Source: Salinigranum halophilum
Lineage (GTDB): Archaea > Halobacteriota > Halobacteria > Halobacteriales > Haloferacaceae
DNA length: 64,000 nt
Reading direction: 5' to 3'
NCBI RefSeq assembly: GCF_007004735.1
Contig: NZ_SSNL01000003.1
Location: forward strand, 186,001 to 250,000
Shown here: positions 43,219 to 52,674 of the stretch, one piece after another
Layout: each line of letters starts with the position of its first letter
Numbering within the stretch: the first letter of the stretch is position 1
Notes under the pieces: generated by a model
Databases searched by the model: none
The model's input: only the letters and a program-made list of their open reading frames with translations
What the model was told of the DNA's origin: nothing
Program-made: the position numbers and the translations under genes

Positions 43219-45063
43219 TCACAGGCCGAAGAAGAACACGATACCGAGGGTCGTCGTCGCGGCGAACAGCAGTTGCATCGGGCCGCCGACACGGATGTAG
43301 TCGGTGAACCGGTAGCCGCCGGGCCCGTAGACGAACAGGTTCGTCTGATACCCCACCGGGGTCATGAACGCGGTGGACGCCGCGAAGGTGACGGCGAGCA
43401 CGAACGAGAACGCGTTCGCGCCGAGCGCCGTCGCGGCCTCGACGGCGACGGGGATCATCAGGACGACGCTCGCGTTGTTCGAGATGACGTTCGTCAGAAG
43501 CGCCGTCACGACGTAAAAGAGCGCGAGCACGCCGACCAGCGGCAGGAGGGTCGCACTCGTGACGACGAAGTCGGCGAGGAGGCCCGCAGCCCCCGTCCGC
43601 TCCATGGCGATGCCCAGCGGGATGACACCCGCGAGGAGGAAGATGACGTCCCACTGGACGGCGTCGTATATCTCGGTGGGGCGCAGACAGCGGGTCGCAA
43701 CCATCGCCACCGCGCCGGCGAGCGCGCTCACGACGATAGGGACGAAATCTATCGCCGCGAGCGCGACGACGACGGCGACGATTCCGACGGCGACGGGAAT
43801 CTTCGACGCGCGGAAGTCGTGACGTTCGACCTCCTGGGCGACGATGAAGTCGCGGTTCTGGTCCATCCGCTCGATACTCTCGGTCGCGGCCTGCACCAGC
43901 AGGGTGTCCCCGACGCGGAACTGGACGCTGTCGAGGCGCTTGCGGACGAGTTCGCCACCGCGGCGGAGCGCGAGGACCGTCGCGTCGTAGCGCTGACGGA
44001 ACCGCGAACTCGAGAGCGACTCGCCGACGAGCGACGACCCGGGCGCGATGACCACCTCGACGAGGTTCTGCCCCTCGCCGGCGGCTTCGAGTTCGGCTTC
44101 GTCCACGGTGACCGGCACGACGTCGAGCCCTTCCGCGTCGAGGAAGCCGACGAGGGTGTCGCGGTCGGTCCGCAGGGCGAACACGTCGCCGACCTGTATC
44201 TCCTTCGGACCGAGCGGTTCGAGGAACACCTGGTTGTGGCGAATCAACTGCAAGAGGTCGACGTCGAAGTCCGTCTCCACGAGCGCCTCCGACACCCGCA
44301 TGCCCACGAGCGGTGAGTCCTCACGCACCCGCACCTCGGTCAGGTAGTCGGCCATCTCGAACTCCTCGGTGAGGTCGACACGTGGTTTGATGCGCTCGGG
44401 GGTCAGGACGCGACCGACCGTGAGGAGGTAGACCGTGCCGACGAGGCTCACGACGATTCCCAGCTGGGTGAACTCGAACATCCCGAACGGGTGTCCGAGC
44501 AGCCTGTCGGACAGTTCCGAGGCGAGGATGTTCGTCGAGGTGCCGATGAGGGTGAGCATCCCGCCGAACATCGACGCGTACGAGAGCGGCAAGAGGAGCT
44601 TCGAAGGGGAGGTCCCCCCGCGCTCGGCCAGGTCGGTCACCATGGGGAGGAGGATGGCGACGGCGGCGGTGTTGTTGATGAATCCCGAGATGGGACCGAC
44701 GACGCCGATGGTCGCCCCGAGTTGGCGACTCTCGCTGTCGGCGGTGTACCGCGAGATGAACGCGCCCAGCTTCTGGACGATTCCCGTCCGCTGGACGCCT
44801 TCGCTCAGGATGAACATCGCCAGCACCGTGAGCGTCGCGGCGTTGGCGAACCCCGACAGCCCCTCCTCGGGAGAGACCATCGGAACGGGGGCGTCGAGGA
44901 CACCGATGCCGACGAAGAACCCCGAGACCGGTTCGACGAGCATCAGCGTGACCATCACCCCGATGGCTGTCACGTCCACCGGCACCGGTTCGGTCGCGAA
45001 CAGCACCAGGGCCGCGAGGACGAGCGCGAAGACGATGACGATGCCCGGGCTGAGAGCGACCAC
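43219..45063 (-). CDS. SLC13/DASS family permease with two TrkA-C domains
   Basis: A 614-residue ion/anion permease: helices 1-195 and 395-614 frame two cytosolic RCK-C (TrkA-C) domains at about 205-295 and 300-380 (VGDVFALRTDRDTLVGFL, FRVGDTLLVQAATES). The repeat GFINNTAAVAILLPM and LLTNVISNNASVVLMIPV are the SLC13 signature hairpins. Family members carry dicarboxylates, sulfate or similar anions with Na+ or H+; the cargo here is unknown. Convergent with the P-type ATPase. Confidence 0.88.
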   Translation of the reverse strand: MVALSPGIVIVFALVLAALVLFATEPVPVDVTAIGVMVTLMLVEPVSGFFVGIGVLDAPVPMVSPEEGLSGFANAATLTVLAMFILSEGVQRTGIVQKLGAFISRYTADSESRQLGATIGVVGPISGFINNTAAVAILLPMVTDLAERGGTSPSKLLLPLSYASMFGGMLTLIGTSTNILASELSDRLLGHPFGMFEFTQLGIVVSLVGTVYLLTVGRVLTPERIKPRVDLTEEFEMADYLTEVRVREDSPLVGMRVSEALVETDFDVDLLQLIRHNQVFLEPLGPKEIQVGDVFALRTDRDTLVGFLDAEGLDVVPVTVDEAELEAAGEGQNLVEVVIAPGSSLVGESLSSSRFRQRYDATVLALRRGGELVRKRLDSVQFRVGDTLLVQAATESIERMDQNRDFIVAQEVERHDFRASKIPVAVGIVAVVVALAAIDFVPIVVSALAGAVAMVATRCLRPTEIYDAVQWDVIFLLAGVIPLGIAMERTGAAGLLADFVVTSATLLPLVGVLALFYVVTALLTNVISNNASVVLMIPVAVEAATALGANAFSFVLAVTFAASTAFMTPVGYQTNLFVYGPGGYRFTDYIRVGGPMQLLFAATTTLGIVFFFGL

Positions 45064-45160
45064 GACCCGACGTTGCCACCGGCGGGCAAAAGTATGCTGG
45101 ATGAGGGTACCGCAGTGCGCGTGTTTCGCGACGCTCCGAACCTCCGGCTATCCGGGCCGC

Positions 45161-45391
45161 TTACGGATCGACTCGTGGATGGGCCTCGGCGCCGGGGTCC
45201 TCGCCGTATCCGCCGACGCCGAAGTCCTGGTACCCGTAGCCGTAGGGGAACCGGAGCGACGACCCCGCGAACGCGGTCATGACGATGACGAGGAGGTGTC
45301 GACGCTGGAGCGACGCGGCTCTCAGTTCGGTAGACAGCCGACACGACGAACACGGCTCGTCCGGAGCGTCGTCCGGGGAGTCGCCGCTCAT
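45161..45391 (-). CDS. small hypothetical protein with Gly/Tyr-rich tail
   Basis: A 76-residue candidate starting MSGDSPDDAPDEPC, with a CSSC pair, an RRHLLVIVMTAFAG segment that looks like an internal Tat/hydrophobic stretch, and a tail with YGYGYQDFGVGGYGE. A GGAG ribosome-binding site stands 5 nt before the ATG. Similar Gly/Tyr tails occur in other haloarchaeal exported peptides. No function can be assigned; the coding call is moderate. The 45392-45580 gap shows nothing else. Confidence 0.5.
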   Translation of the reverse strand: MSGDSPDDAPDEPCSSCRLSTELRAASLQRRHLLVIVMTAFAGSSLRFPYGYGYQDFGVGGYGEDPGAEAHPRVDP

Positions 45392-45580
45392 GTTTCTCCG
45401 TAGCAGAATACAGTGGCTCTGATTGATGAATCTGTTGTCACGAGCAGGCCCTGTCGCACAGCTGTGCGCCGCCGGGTAACACGCCGTCTTCCGGAGCACT
45501 GGAGAAACAGACCGCACTGCGTGGGGTGTGACCAAGCCGAGCGTCGGGTGTGTGGGTCGGTCCCCGGCCGACCGGCGCGT

Positions 45581-46522
45581 TCAGTCCGCGCTCGCCCCTC
45601 CCGACAGGACACCCGCTCGTCGCGCGCGGGCGACGATGCGCTGTGCCATCTTGTTCGTCGCCTCGTCGACCATCTCGCCGTCGACGCTCACTGCACCCTT
45701 CCCCGCGTCCATCGCCCGCTCGTACTCGGTGACGATGCGCTCGGCGCGCTCGGCTTCTTCCTGAGACGGGGCGAACACCTCGTTCGCGGGTTCGATCTGT
45801 GAGGGGTGGATGGCCCACTTGCCGTCGCAGCCCAGAAGCGAGGCGTGTCGACAGGAGTCGCGGAATCCCTCGGCGTCGTCGATATCCGCGTAGGGGCCGT
45901 CGACGACCTGCAGACCCTCGGCCTTCGCGGCGTGGGCGATGCGGGCGAGCTGGTAGTGCCAGTAGTGGCCCGGGTAGCCCTCGCCCGAGCCGATGGTGAG
46001 CCCCGCGGCACCGACGCTCGCGGTGTAGTCACCGGGACCGAACACCAGCGACTCGATGCGGTCGGAGGCGCGAGCGACCTCGGCGACGTTGGTCATCCCT
46101 GCCGCGGACTCGATCTGACACTGGAGGCCGATTCGTCCCACTTCGAGACCGGCGTTGTGTTCGACCTGCGTGAGGAGGTCGTCGACGGTCTGAACGTAGG
46201 AGGCGTCGTGACACATCGGCACCATGATGGTGTCGAGATACTCGCCCGCCTCCCGCACCACCTCGATGACGTCGTCGTACCACCACTCGGTCTCGACGCC
46301 GTTCATGCGGAAGCAGGGTTTCGTCTCCGACCAGTCGTACTCGCGGAGCCCCTGGATGACGTTGTCTCTCGCGGCCACCTTCTCCGAGGGTGCGACGCTG
46401 TCTTCGAGGTCGAGGAAGGCCTCGTCGGCACCCGAATCCGGTGCCCGTGCGATCATCTTCGGGTCGCTGCCGGGCGTGGCGAGCTGTGACCGGCGGAGCG
46501 TGACCTCTTCAGTCATCGTCAC
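45581..46522 (-). CDS. CitE-family (HpcH/HpaI aldolase) lyase, likely malyl-CoA/methylmalyl-CoA lyase
   Basis: A 313-residue HpcH/HpaI-fold enzyme. Arg72 (FRMNG), Glu138 (QIES) and Asp165 (GPGDY) are the substrate/metal positions of CitE-like lyases; [12 protein letters not shown] near 37 is the family start. Such enzymes split or make malyl-CoA or beta-methylmalyl-CoA (glyoxylate plus acetyl- or propionyl-CoA). Its start overlaps the isocitrate lyase stop by 14 nt (or 8 nt from the second ATG), so they are translated together. The haloarchaeal malate synthase is longer, about 430 residues, so that call is less apt. Confidence 0.83.
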   Translation of the reverse strand: MTMTEEVTLRRSQLATPGSDPKMIARAPDSGADEAFLDLEDSVAPSEKVAARDNVIQGLREYDWSETKPCFRMNGVETEWWYDDVIEVVREAGEYLDTIMVPMCHDASYVQTVDDLLTQVEHNAGLEVGRIGLQCQIESAAGMTNVAEVARASDRIESLVFGPGDYTASVGAAGLTIGSGEGYPGHYWHYQLARIAHAAKAEGLQVVDGPYADIDDAEGFRDSCRHASLLGCDGKWAIHPSQIEPANEVFAPSQEEAERAERIVTEYERAMDAGKGAVSVDGEMVDEATNKMAQRIVARARRAGVLSGGASAD

Positions 46523-47588
46523 TCTCGGCGCCGGGTGCGGTCTCGCCCTCGCTGGTCAGGGGTTCGCTCTGCTCTTCGGAGAAGCCTGCCGAGCCTTCGA
46601 TGCGCTCGCGCGCCGCGGCGTCGAACTCCATCTCGATGTCCTGGTACCGCGAGACGAACGAGAGTTCGTGGTGGGACTCCGTCGGGTGGTCGAGGTAGCG
46701 CCCTTCGAGGTCGAACTGCGCCTCCTCGGCGTCGGTCGCGAGCCTGCGGAAGTCCTCGTAGGCGGCGTGGGCACCCGAGTGGAGTCCGAAGAGCGTGATG
46801 AAGATGTACTTGTAGCCCATCTCACCGAGTTCCTGGAACGTGAGCGGGTCCTCCTCTTGGGACCACGCGAACGACGACGAGTAGTTGAACGCGAGGTCGA
46901 GGTCGGGATGCGTCTCGTGGATGGTCTCGGCGTAGTCGATGGCGTCCTCCCGGCTGGGGTCGGGCATCTCCGGCCAGACCAGGTCGACCCCGGCGTCGGC
47001 GTAGATACGCCCGCGTTCGAGGTGCTCCTCCCAGTCGCCGTTCGCCGAGCCGTAGGCGTCGGTTCGCGCGATGACGACCGTGTCCTCGGACTGCTTCGCG
47101 TCGACGGCGGCCTCGAAGCGCGAGCGGGCCTCCTCGCGGGAGACGATCTGCTTGCCCGCGATGTGGCCGCAGCGCTTCGGCGACGTCTGGTCCTCGATGT
47201 GAACCGCGGCGACGCCGGCCTTCTCGTACTCGCGCACGGCCCGGCGGACGTTGTGGACGCCACCGTAGCCCGTGTCGCAGTCCGCGATCACGGGGATGTT
47301 ACACGCCTCGACGATGCGCTTTGCGTTCTCGACCATCTCGGTCATCGTCACCATCTCCAGGTCGGGGAAGCCGAACTGGCCCAGCACGGTCGAGTACCCC
47401 GACATGTACGCGGCGTCGTGGCCCGTCATCTCGGCGAGTCGGGCGTCGAGCGCGTGGTAGAGCCCGGGGGCGAACACGTACGTCTGCTCGTCGAACTTCC
47501 GGCGGAGTTCGCGCGCCATCGGGTTGTCGACGTCGCGGGTGAACGTGTCCGAGTCCATCTCGGTCGGCTCGAGGGGCGCGTCGCTCAT
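46509..47588 (-). CDS. aceA: isocitrate lyase
   Basis: A 359-residue ICL/PEP mutase superfamily enzyme with the catalytic KRCGH at residues 138-142, metal-binding DCDTGYGG (103-110) and ARTDAYG. It splits isocitrate into succinate and glyoxylate. KRCGHIAGK is intermediate between typical isocitrate lyase and 2-methylisocitrate lyase motifs, but the CitE-family partner favours glyoxylate metabolism. Its start overlaps the stop of the upstream small gene (ATGA). Confidence 0.9.
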   Translation of the reverse strand: MSDAPLEPTEMDSDTFTRDVDNPMARELRRKFDEQTYVFAPGLYHALDARLAEMTGHDAAYMSGYSTVLGQFGFPDLEMVTMTEMVENAKRIVEACNIPVIADCDTGYGGVHNVRRAVREYEKAGVAAVHIEDQTSPKRCGHIAGKQIVSREEARSRFEAAVDAKQSEDTVVIARTDAYGSANGDWEEHLERGRIYADAGVDLVWPEMPDPSREDAIDYAETIHETHPDLDLAFNYSSSFAWSQEEDPLTFQELGEMGYKYIFITLFGLHSGAHAAYEDFRRLATDAEEAQFDLEGRYLDHPTESHHELSFVSRYQDIEMEFDAAARERIEGSAGFSEEQSEPLTSEGETAPGAESDDD

Positions 47589-47776
47589 CGGTCGGCCTCC
47601 AGGCGACGCTCGATGCGGTCGAGTTGCTCGCGCATCGCGTGGAGTTCACGGCGGAGTCTGGCGGTAGAATCGGTCCCGTTCCGTCCCAGGTCGGGACAGA
47701 GCGGCGCTTCGGTCTCGAGTTCTTCGCGGTTGGTTCGCGCGTCGGTGCGTCGGGTCGTGTCCGGGTTCGTGCTCAT
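47585..47776 (-). CDS. small coiled-coil protein upstream of and overlapping aceA
   Basis: A 63-residue acidic protein with a C-terminal heptad helix ([23 protein letters not shown], about 39-61). It overlaps the aceA start by 4 nt in an ATGA junction, so it is the first gene of the aceA operon. Function unknown; it might pair with isocitrate lyase or form a leader that sets translation of aceA. Confidence 0.7.
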   Translation of the reverse strand: MSTNPDTTRRTDARTNREELETEAPLCPDLGRNGTDSTARLRRELHAMREQLDRIERRLEADR

Positions 47777-48239
47777 GTTAGGGTCGTGTGGGTGGCGTCG
47801 GTGGGTCGGGCGATTCGGTCGTGGGGCGGTCCGGTGCTTTGGATACGTGTACGGTCGACATCGGCAGTTCGGGACACTCGACACCACCGAATAAAGTTTA
47901 TGATTTATAATGATAATATTCTATAATGCTATTTTACTATTCAGAACGATTTTAGGTGTATAAATGTTTGTCATTGTCTATCACGCTCCCGACGAAAGTC
48001 GAGTCTCACCGGTCTGACCCGCATCAGAGCGTTTGCTCTGTTCGAAACAGCCTCTCGTTCGTGTCGTTCGTATCGTTCTCCGAGGAGCCACGCCTCCGGC
48101 GGTCAGTCGCCCGACACGCCGACGGCTCGCTGTCCGGCGCGTTCGGCTCCCTCACAACCGTACGTCACACGCTTGCACCGCTCATCCGTCGAATCATGTC
48201 GTCGGCCTTAATCGGCTTCGCCCCCGGTGTTCGAACATA
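47777..48239. promoter_or_regulatory. 463-nt divergent intergenic region with AT-rich island
   Basis: Between the aceA operon (minus) and the ABC exporter (plus). 47889-47985 is very AT-rich, with TTTATT-like boxes on the minus strand (47890-47897) and TATAAAT at about 47960. A small hairpin CAGAGC-GTTT-GCTCTG occupies 48025-48040. CTTAATC at about 48208-48214 is the likely TATA for the ABC gene at 48240. The AT-rich patch implies a strong, possibly multi-site promoter for the aceA operon. Confidence 0.55.
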
Positions 48240-49190
48240 GTGACATCTGCCATCGAGGTCGAGAACCTTCAGAAGCAGTACGGCGACGTGAAGGCGCTGA
48301 GAGGCGTCGACCTGACCGTTCCCGAGGGTTCCTTCTTCGGTCTCCTGGGGCCGAACGGCGCGGGCAAGACGACGTTCATCAACATCCTCGTGGGCCTCGT
48401 CCGCAAGACCGGCGGCCGCGCGGCGGTGTTCGGCCACGACGTCGAGACTGACTACCAAGCCGCACGCGACTGCATCGGACTCGCCCCCCAGGAGTTCAAC
48501 GTCGACCAGTTCTTCCCCATCCGCGACATCCTCGTGCACAAGGCGGGCTACCACGGCATTCCCCGCGCCGAGGCCCGAGAGCGCGCCGAGGACGCACTGA
48601 AGCAGGTCGGTATCTGGGAGAAGCGCGACACGCGCTTCAACTGGCTCTCCGGCGGCATGAAGCGACGCTTCGTCCTCGCACGCGCCCTAGTGACGGAGCC
48701 GGACCTGCTCATCCTCGACGAGCCGACCGCGGGCGTCGACGTCCAGCTCCGACGCGACCTCTGGGAGCTCATCACCGAACTCAACGACCGCGGTACCACC
48801 ATCCTCCTCACCACACACTACATCGAGGAGGCCGAACGGCTCTGTGACGAGGTGGCCATCCTCGACGAGGGCCGAGTGGTCGAGGTGGCGAGCCCCGACG
48901 AACTGATGAACCGCGGCACCGACCGCGTCCGCGTCACCCTGCGGAACCCGCCGACCGAGGTACCCGACATCGTCGCCGGCAACGGCCAGGTCGAGGCCGT
49001 CGAACTCGTCGACTCGGATATCGTCGTCACCACCCGTGAGGGCGGCCTGCTCGCGCCCGACCTCCTCCGTGAACTCGACCGCAAGGGCTTCGAGATCGTC
49101 GACCTCGACATCTCGCGGACCTCTCTCGAAGAGGTGTTCGTCGAGATGACCCACTCACAGGAGACGATTCCCGCGGGAGGGGTCGAGTAG
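48240..49190 (+). CDS. ABC transporter ATP-binding protein (ABC-2 exporter)
   Basis: A 316-residue ATPase: Walker A GPNGAGKTTF (about 37), LSGGMKRR signature, DEPTAGVD Walker B, TTHYIEEAE. The C-terminal extension (about 225-316) is of the DrrA/CcmA type. Starts at GTG about 28 nt from a CTTAATC TATA box, leaderless. Stop and the permease ATG are contiguous, so both genes form one exporter of lipid, drug or polysaccharide. Confidence 0.9.
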   Translation: MTSAIEVENLQKQYGDVKALRGVDLTVPEGSFFGLLGPNGAGKTTFINILVGLVRKTGGRAAVFGHDVETDYQAARDCIGLAPQEFNVDQFFPIRDILVHKAGYHGIPRAEARERAEDALKQVGIWEKRDTRFNWLSGGMKRRFVLARALVTEPDLLILDEPTAGVDVQLRRDLWELITELNDRGTTILLTTHYIEEAERLCDEVAILDEGRVVEVASPDELMNRGTDRVRVTLRNPPTEVPDIVAGNGQVEAVELVDSDIVVTTREGGLLAPDLLRELDRKGFEIVDLDISRTSLEEVFVEMTHSQETIPAGGVE

Positions 49191-49991
49191 ATGTCGCTCC
49201 TCTCTGTCGTCCTCGCGCTCGTCTCGCAGGTCTCGACCGTCGGCTTCCGGACGGTCGCTCGTCGTGAGGTCGAGCGCTTCCTCCGCCGGCCGAAGAACAC
49301 CTTCGCTCCTCCCCTGATTACGAACGTCCTCTACTTCTCGGTGTTCGGGGTCATCCTCGGCCAGCGGATCAACAGTATCAACGACGTGCCGTACATCCTC
49401 TTCATCCTCCCGGGGCTCGTGGTGCTCGGGGCCATCTCGAACGCGTTCGAGAACGCCTCCTTCTCTATCTTCCACGGCCGGTGGAACCGCTACATCGAGG
49501 AGGCGTTGACCTCGCCGCTCTCGTACTCGACGATGGTGGCCGGCTACACCGTCGCCGGAGTCGTTCGGGGACTGCTCGTCGGGTTCCTCATCGCCGTCGT
49601 CGGCGCGGTGTTCACGAGCGTCGGCGTCGCCAGACCGTTCTACCTGGTCGCCTTCGGCCTCGTCATCACCTTCCTGTTCGCCTCTATCGGCATCGTCGGC
49701 GGCCTCTGGGCCGACGACTGGGACGACCTGACGATGATGAACCAGTTCATCGTCCGCCCGCTGGTGTTCTTCGGCGGCGTCTTCTACTCGATTGCCGAAC
49801 TCCCGCCGCTTCTCCGCGACATCTCGCTCCTCAACCCGATGGTGTACATGGTGAACGGGGTTCGGTTCGGCTTCCTCGGCCAGAGCGAGGTCGACCCGAA
49901 CGTCTCGCTCGTCGTCCTCACGGGGCTCACCGTGGCCCTCGTCGGGCTGAACATCACGCTGTTCAAGCGCGGCTACGGCCTCACCGAGTAG
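49191..49991 (+). CDS. ABC-2 type permease
   Basis: A 266-residue ABC-2 permease with six helices; N-terminal amphipathic RTVARREVERFLRRPKN and the C-terminal half with FFGGVFYSIAELPPLLRDISLLNPMVYMVNGVR, typical of DrrB/NodJ/YadH permeases. Starts on the base after the ATPase stop. Substrate unknown. Confidence 0.88.
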   Translation: MSLLSVVLALVSQVSTVGFRTVARREVERFLRRPKNTFAPPLITNVLYFSVFGVILGQRINSINDVPYILFILPGLVVLGAISNAFENASFSIFHGRWNRYIEEALTSPLSYSTMVAGYTVAGVVRGLLVGFLIAVVGAVFTSVGVARPFYLVAFGLVITFLFASIGIVGGLWADDWDDLTMMNQFIVRPLVFFGGVFYSIAELPPLLRDISLLNPMVYMVNGVRFGFLGQSEVDPNVSLVVLTGLTVALVGLNITLFKRGYGLTE

Positions 49992-50022
49992 ACTCGACTC
50001 GATTCGATTCGACTTGATTCGG
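49992..50022. repeat. short simple-sequence run after the permease gene
   Basis: Imperfect 5-10-nt units of GACTCGATTC-type (GATTCGATTCGACTTGATTCG) directly after the stop codon. The stretch is AT/CG mixed and may work as a spacer or transcription-end region. Confidence 0.5.
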
Positions 50023-50089
50023 ACCACCGGGCTGCTCGACGGGCTCGACAGCCGATACGTCTTTGTCCCGCCCCGTTTTCGGAGGCGAC

Positions 50090-50938
50090 ATGCCGACCGT
50101 GTTCGTGACCGGTGCCGCCTCCGGAATCGGCCGTGCCACCGTGCTCCGCCTCGCCGGACGCGGCCACCGCATCCACGCGTTCGACGTCGACGCCGACGGC
50201 CTCTCGTCGCTCCCCGCTACGGTAGAGACCCACGTCGGCGACGTCACCGACGAGGAACGCGTCCGTGCGGTCCTCCCGACGGACCTCGACGCCCTCGTCA
50301 ACTGCGCCGCGACGTACGAACTCGGCGCGGTGGAGGACGCCGACTGGGACGACGTTGAGGACCAGTTCCGCGTCAACGTGTTCGGGACGCTCGCGGTCAC
50401 CCGGACGGCGCTCCCCGTCCTCCGAGCGAACGACGGCCGCGTCGTCACGCTCTCCTCGGTGCTGGGTCGCGCCTCGCTCCCACTGCACGGCGTCTACGCC
50501 GGGACGAAACACGCCCTCGAAGGCGTCTTCGACGCGCTCCGCGCGGAGCAGGACGACGTCGACGTCGTGCTCGTCGAACCCGGGGCGGTGAAGACGGGAT
50601 TCAACGAGCGAGCGAAGGCCGGACTGGACGACGAGCAGTCGCCACACCGCGACCTGTACGACCGCGTGTCCGACCACTACGACCCCGGTGGCGTCCCGCC
50701 AGAACGGGTCGCCCGCGTCGTCGTCGAGGCGGTCGAATCCCCGACGCCGAAGGCACGATACCCCGTCACCGGGCAGGCGTGGCTCCTGCTCGCCTGTCGC
50801 ACACTCTTGCCCGAACGCCTCTACGACCGGGTCGTGCTCGCGCGGGTTCGCAACCGGAGCGTCTTCCGGGCCTCGCTGGAACTGGTCACGAGCGCCGTCT
50901 CTCAGCGGTTCGTGCGCGCGCTCGGCCGCCGGAGGTAG
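50090..50938 (+). CDS. SDR family oxidoreductase
   Basis: A 282-residue short-chain dehydrogenase: TGAASGIGR at residues 7-15, NCAATYE, SS(VLGRASLPLHGV)YAGTK with Tyr/Lys catalytic pair near residues 141-145, and VEPGAVKTGF. NAD(P) acceptor; substrate unknown. The ATG at 50090 gives the usual MPTVFVTGAASG start. Confidence 0.9.
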   Translation: MPTVFVTGAASGIGRATVLRLAGRGHRIHAFDVDADGLSSLPATVETHVGDVTDEERVRAVLPTDLDALVNCAATYELGAVEDADWDDVEDQFRVNVFGTLAVTRTALPVLRANDGRVVTLSSVLGRASLPLHGVYAGTKHALEGVFDALRAEQDDVDVVLVEPGAVKTGFNERAKAGLDDEQSPHRDLYDRVSDHYDPGGVPPERVARVVVEAVESPTPKARYPVTGQAWLLLACRTLLPERLYDRVVLARVRNRSVFRASLELVTSAVSQRFVRALGRRR

Positions 50939-51050
50939 TCGTCGCCGCGGTGCTGGGTCGATGTCACGGTCGTACTTCGTCTCCAACGCTCACAGGTCGC
51001 CCCTCGACGAAGCGTCCGGTCTTTTTGACCCCTACCCGTGAAGGACCCGT

Positions 51051-52667
51051 ATGCCAGCACCCGACCTCGACCGCTTCACCTCCCGACGGTCGACCGTCTA
51101 CGGCTCCCGAGGGGTGGTCGCGACCAGCCAACCGCTCGCCGCCGAAGCCGGCGTCGAACTCCTCCGAGAGGGTGGCAACGCCTTCGACGCGGCCGTCGCG
51201 GCCGCCGCGGCCCTGAACGTCGTCGAGCCGACGAGCACTGGCCTGGGCGGAGACGTCTTCGCGCTGTACCGGACCGCCGACGGCGACGTCGGCGCGCTCC
51301 GCTCGTGCGGCGGTGCGCCCGCGTCGGCGACGCTCGACGCGGTTCGAGCGGCGGTCGGTGACGACGGCACACGAGACGACGAGGTCGAGATGCCGTTCCG
51401 CGGCCCCCACACCGTCACCGTCCCCGGTACGGCCCGGGGCTGGGAGACGACCGTCGAGGCGCTCGGGCGACTGACGCTGGCCGACTGTCTCGCCCCGAGT
51501 GTCAGATACGCCACCGAGGGGTACCCGGTGAGTGAGGTCGTCGCCGCCCAGTGGGAACACGGCGAGGAGGTGTTCGAGGCGGTGAACGCCCGCGAGACGT
51601 ACCTCTTCGACGGCCGCGCACCCGACGTGGGGCAGTGGGTCACCCTCCCACGCCTCGGTCGCACGCTCGAACGTCTCGGCGAGCAGGGAGCCGACCTCGT
51701 GTACGAGGGCGACGTCGGCGAGGCCATCGTCGAGACGGTCCGGTCGGCGGGGGGCTTCCTCTCGATGGACGACCTCTCGTCGTTCACCCCCGAGTTCGTC
51801 GACCCCGTCTCCACCCGATACGGTGGGTGTGAGGTGTACGAACTCCCGCCGAACAACCAGGGGCTCATCGCGCTGGAGGCGCTGAACGTCGCGAGCGAGG
51901 CGGGCGCGCGGGACGCGTCGGGAGTCGAACGGCTCCACCTGCTCGCCGAGGCCACCAAACGCGCGTTCCACGACGGCCACCGGTATATCACCGACGACGA
52001 GTTCGCGGAGATTCCTCCGCTGAACTCCCGCGAGTGGGCGCGGCGACGCGCGGCAGAGATCGGGCCCGACGCGTCCGACGACGTCTCCTTTCGGCCCGAC
52101 ACCAACGCCGAGGACGCCGACACCGTCCTCGTCTGTGTCGCCGACCGGGAGGGGAACGTCGTCTCGTACATCAACTCCCGCTTTGCGGGCTTCGGCTCGG
52201 GGCTCGTCGCGGGCGAGACGGGCATCGCCCTGCAGAACCGCGGTGCGTCGTTCTCGCTCGACCCGACCCACCCCAACCGGCTCGAACCGACGAAGAAGCC
52301 GTTTCACACCCTCATCCCAGGACTGTTAGATTTCGCGCCCGACGAGACGAGAGACGACTGGGCCGCCTTCGGTGTCATGGGCGGGTTCATGCAGCCGCAG
52401 GGACACGTACAGGTGGTCTCGAACCTCGTCGACCGCGACCTCCCGATTCAGCGCGCCCTCGACGAACCGCGGTGGCGCTACCGCGAGGACGGCACGCTGG
52501 CCGTCGAGGAACGACTCGAGTCTCAGACGGCACTCGCCCGCCGCGGACACGACGTCCGCGTACTCCCGGCGTCACTGTTCGGCGGGGCCCAACTCGTCCG
52601 GCGCTCGGGGACGGTCCTCTCGGGGGCGACCGAACCCCGAAAGGACGGTACCGTCGCCGCGTACTGA
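51051..52667 (+). CDS. ggt: gamma-glutamyltransferase
   Basis: A 538-residue Ntn-hydrolase. Early motif SNEP-like ATSQPLAAEAGVELLREGGNAFDAAVA, then the proposed self-cleavage/nucleophile Thr in DADTVLVCVADREGNVVSYI at about residue 357, and GFGSGLVAGETGIALQNRG. Cleaves gamma-glutamyl bonds. No signal peptide is visible, so it may act inside the cell, maybe on gamma-glutamylcysteine, the haloarchaeal thiol. Confidence 0.9.
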   Translation: MPAPDLDRFTSRRSTVYGSRGVVATSQPLAAEAGVELLREGGNAFDAAVAAAAALNVVEPTSTGLGGDVFALYRTADGDVGALRSCGGAPASATLDAVRAAVGDDGTRDDEVEMPFRGPHTVTVPGTARGWETTVEALGRLTLADCLAPSVRYATEGYPVSEVVAAQWEHGEEVFEAVNARETYLFDGRAPDVGQWVTLPRLGRTLERLGEQGADLVYEGDVGEAIVETVRSAGGFLSMDDLSSFTPEFVDPVSTRYGGCEVYELPPNNQGLIALEALNVASEAGARDASGVERLHLLAEATKRAFHDGHRYITDDEFAEIPPLNSREWARRRAAEIGPDASDDVSFRPDTNAEDADTVLVCVADREGNVVSYINSRFAGFGSGLVAGETGIALQNRGASFSLDPTHPNRLEPTKKPFHTLIPGLLDFAPDETRDDWAAFGVMGGFMQPQGHVQVVSNLVDRDLPIQRALDEPRWRYREDGTLAVEERLESQTALARRGHDVRVLPASLFGGAQLVRRSGTVLSGATEPRKDGTVAAY

Positions 52668-52674
52668 GCGAGCG

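Noticed and set aside
45581-46522. Malate synthase (AceB)
   Set aside because: At 313 residues it is much shorter than the haloarchaeal malate synthase of about 430 and reads as a CitE/HpcH-type lyase.
47956-48240. Open frame before the ABC exporter ATPase
   Set aside because: Composition is not haloarchaeal (few acidic residues, many Ser/Arg), it holds the TATA box of the next gene, and it overlaps the promoter island.
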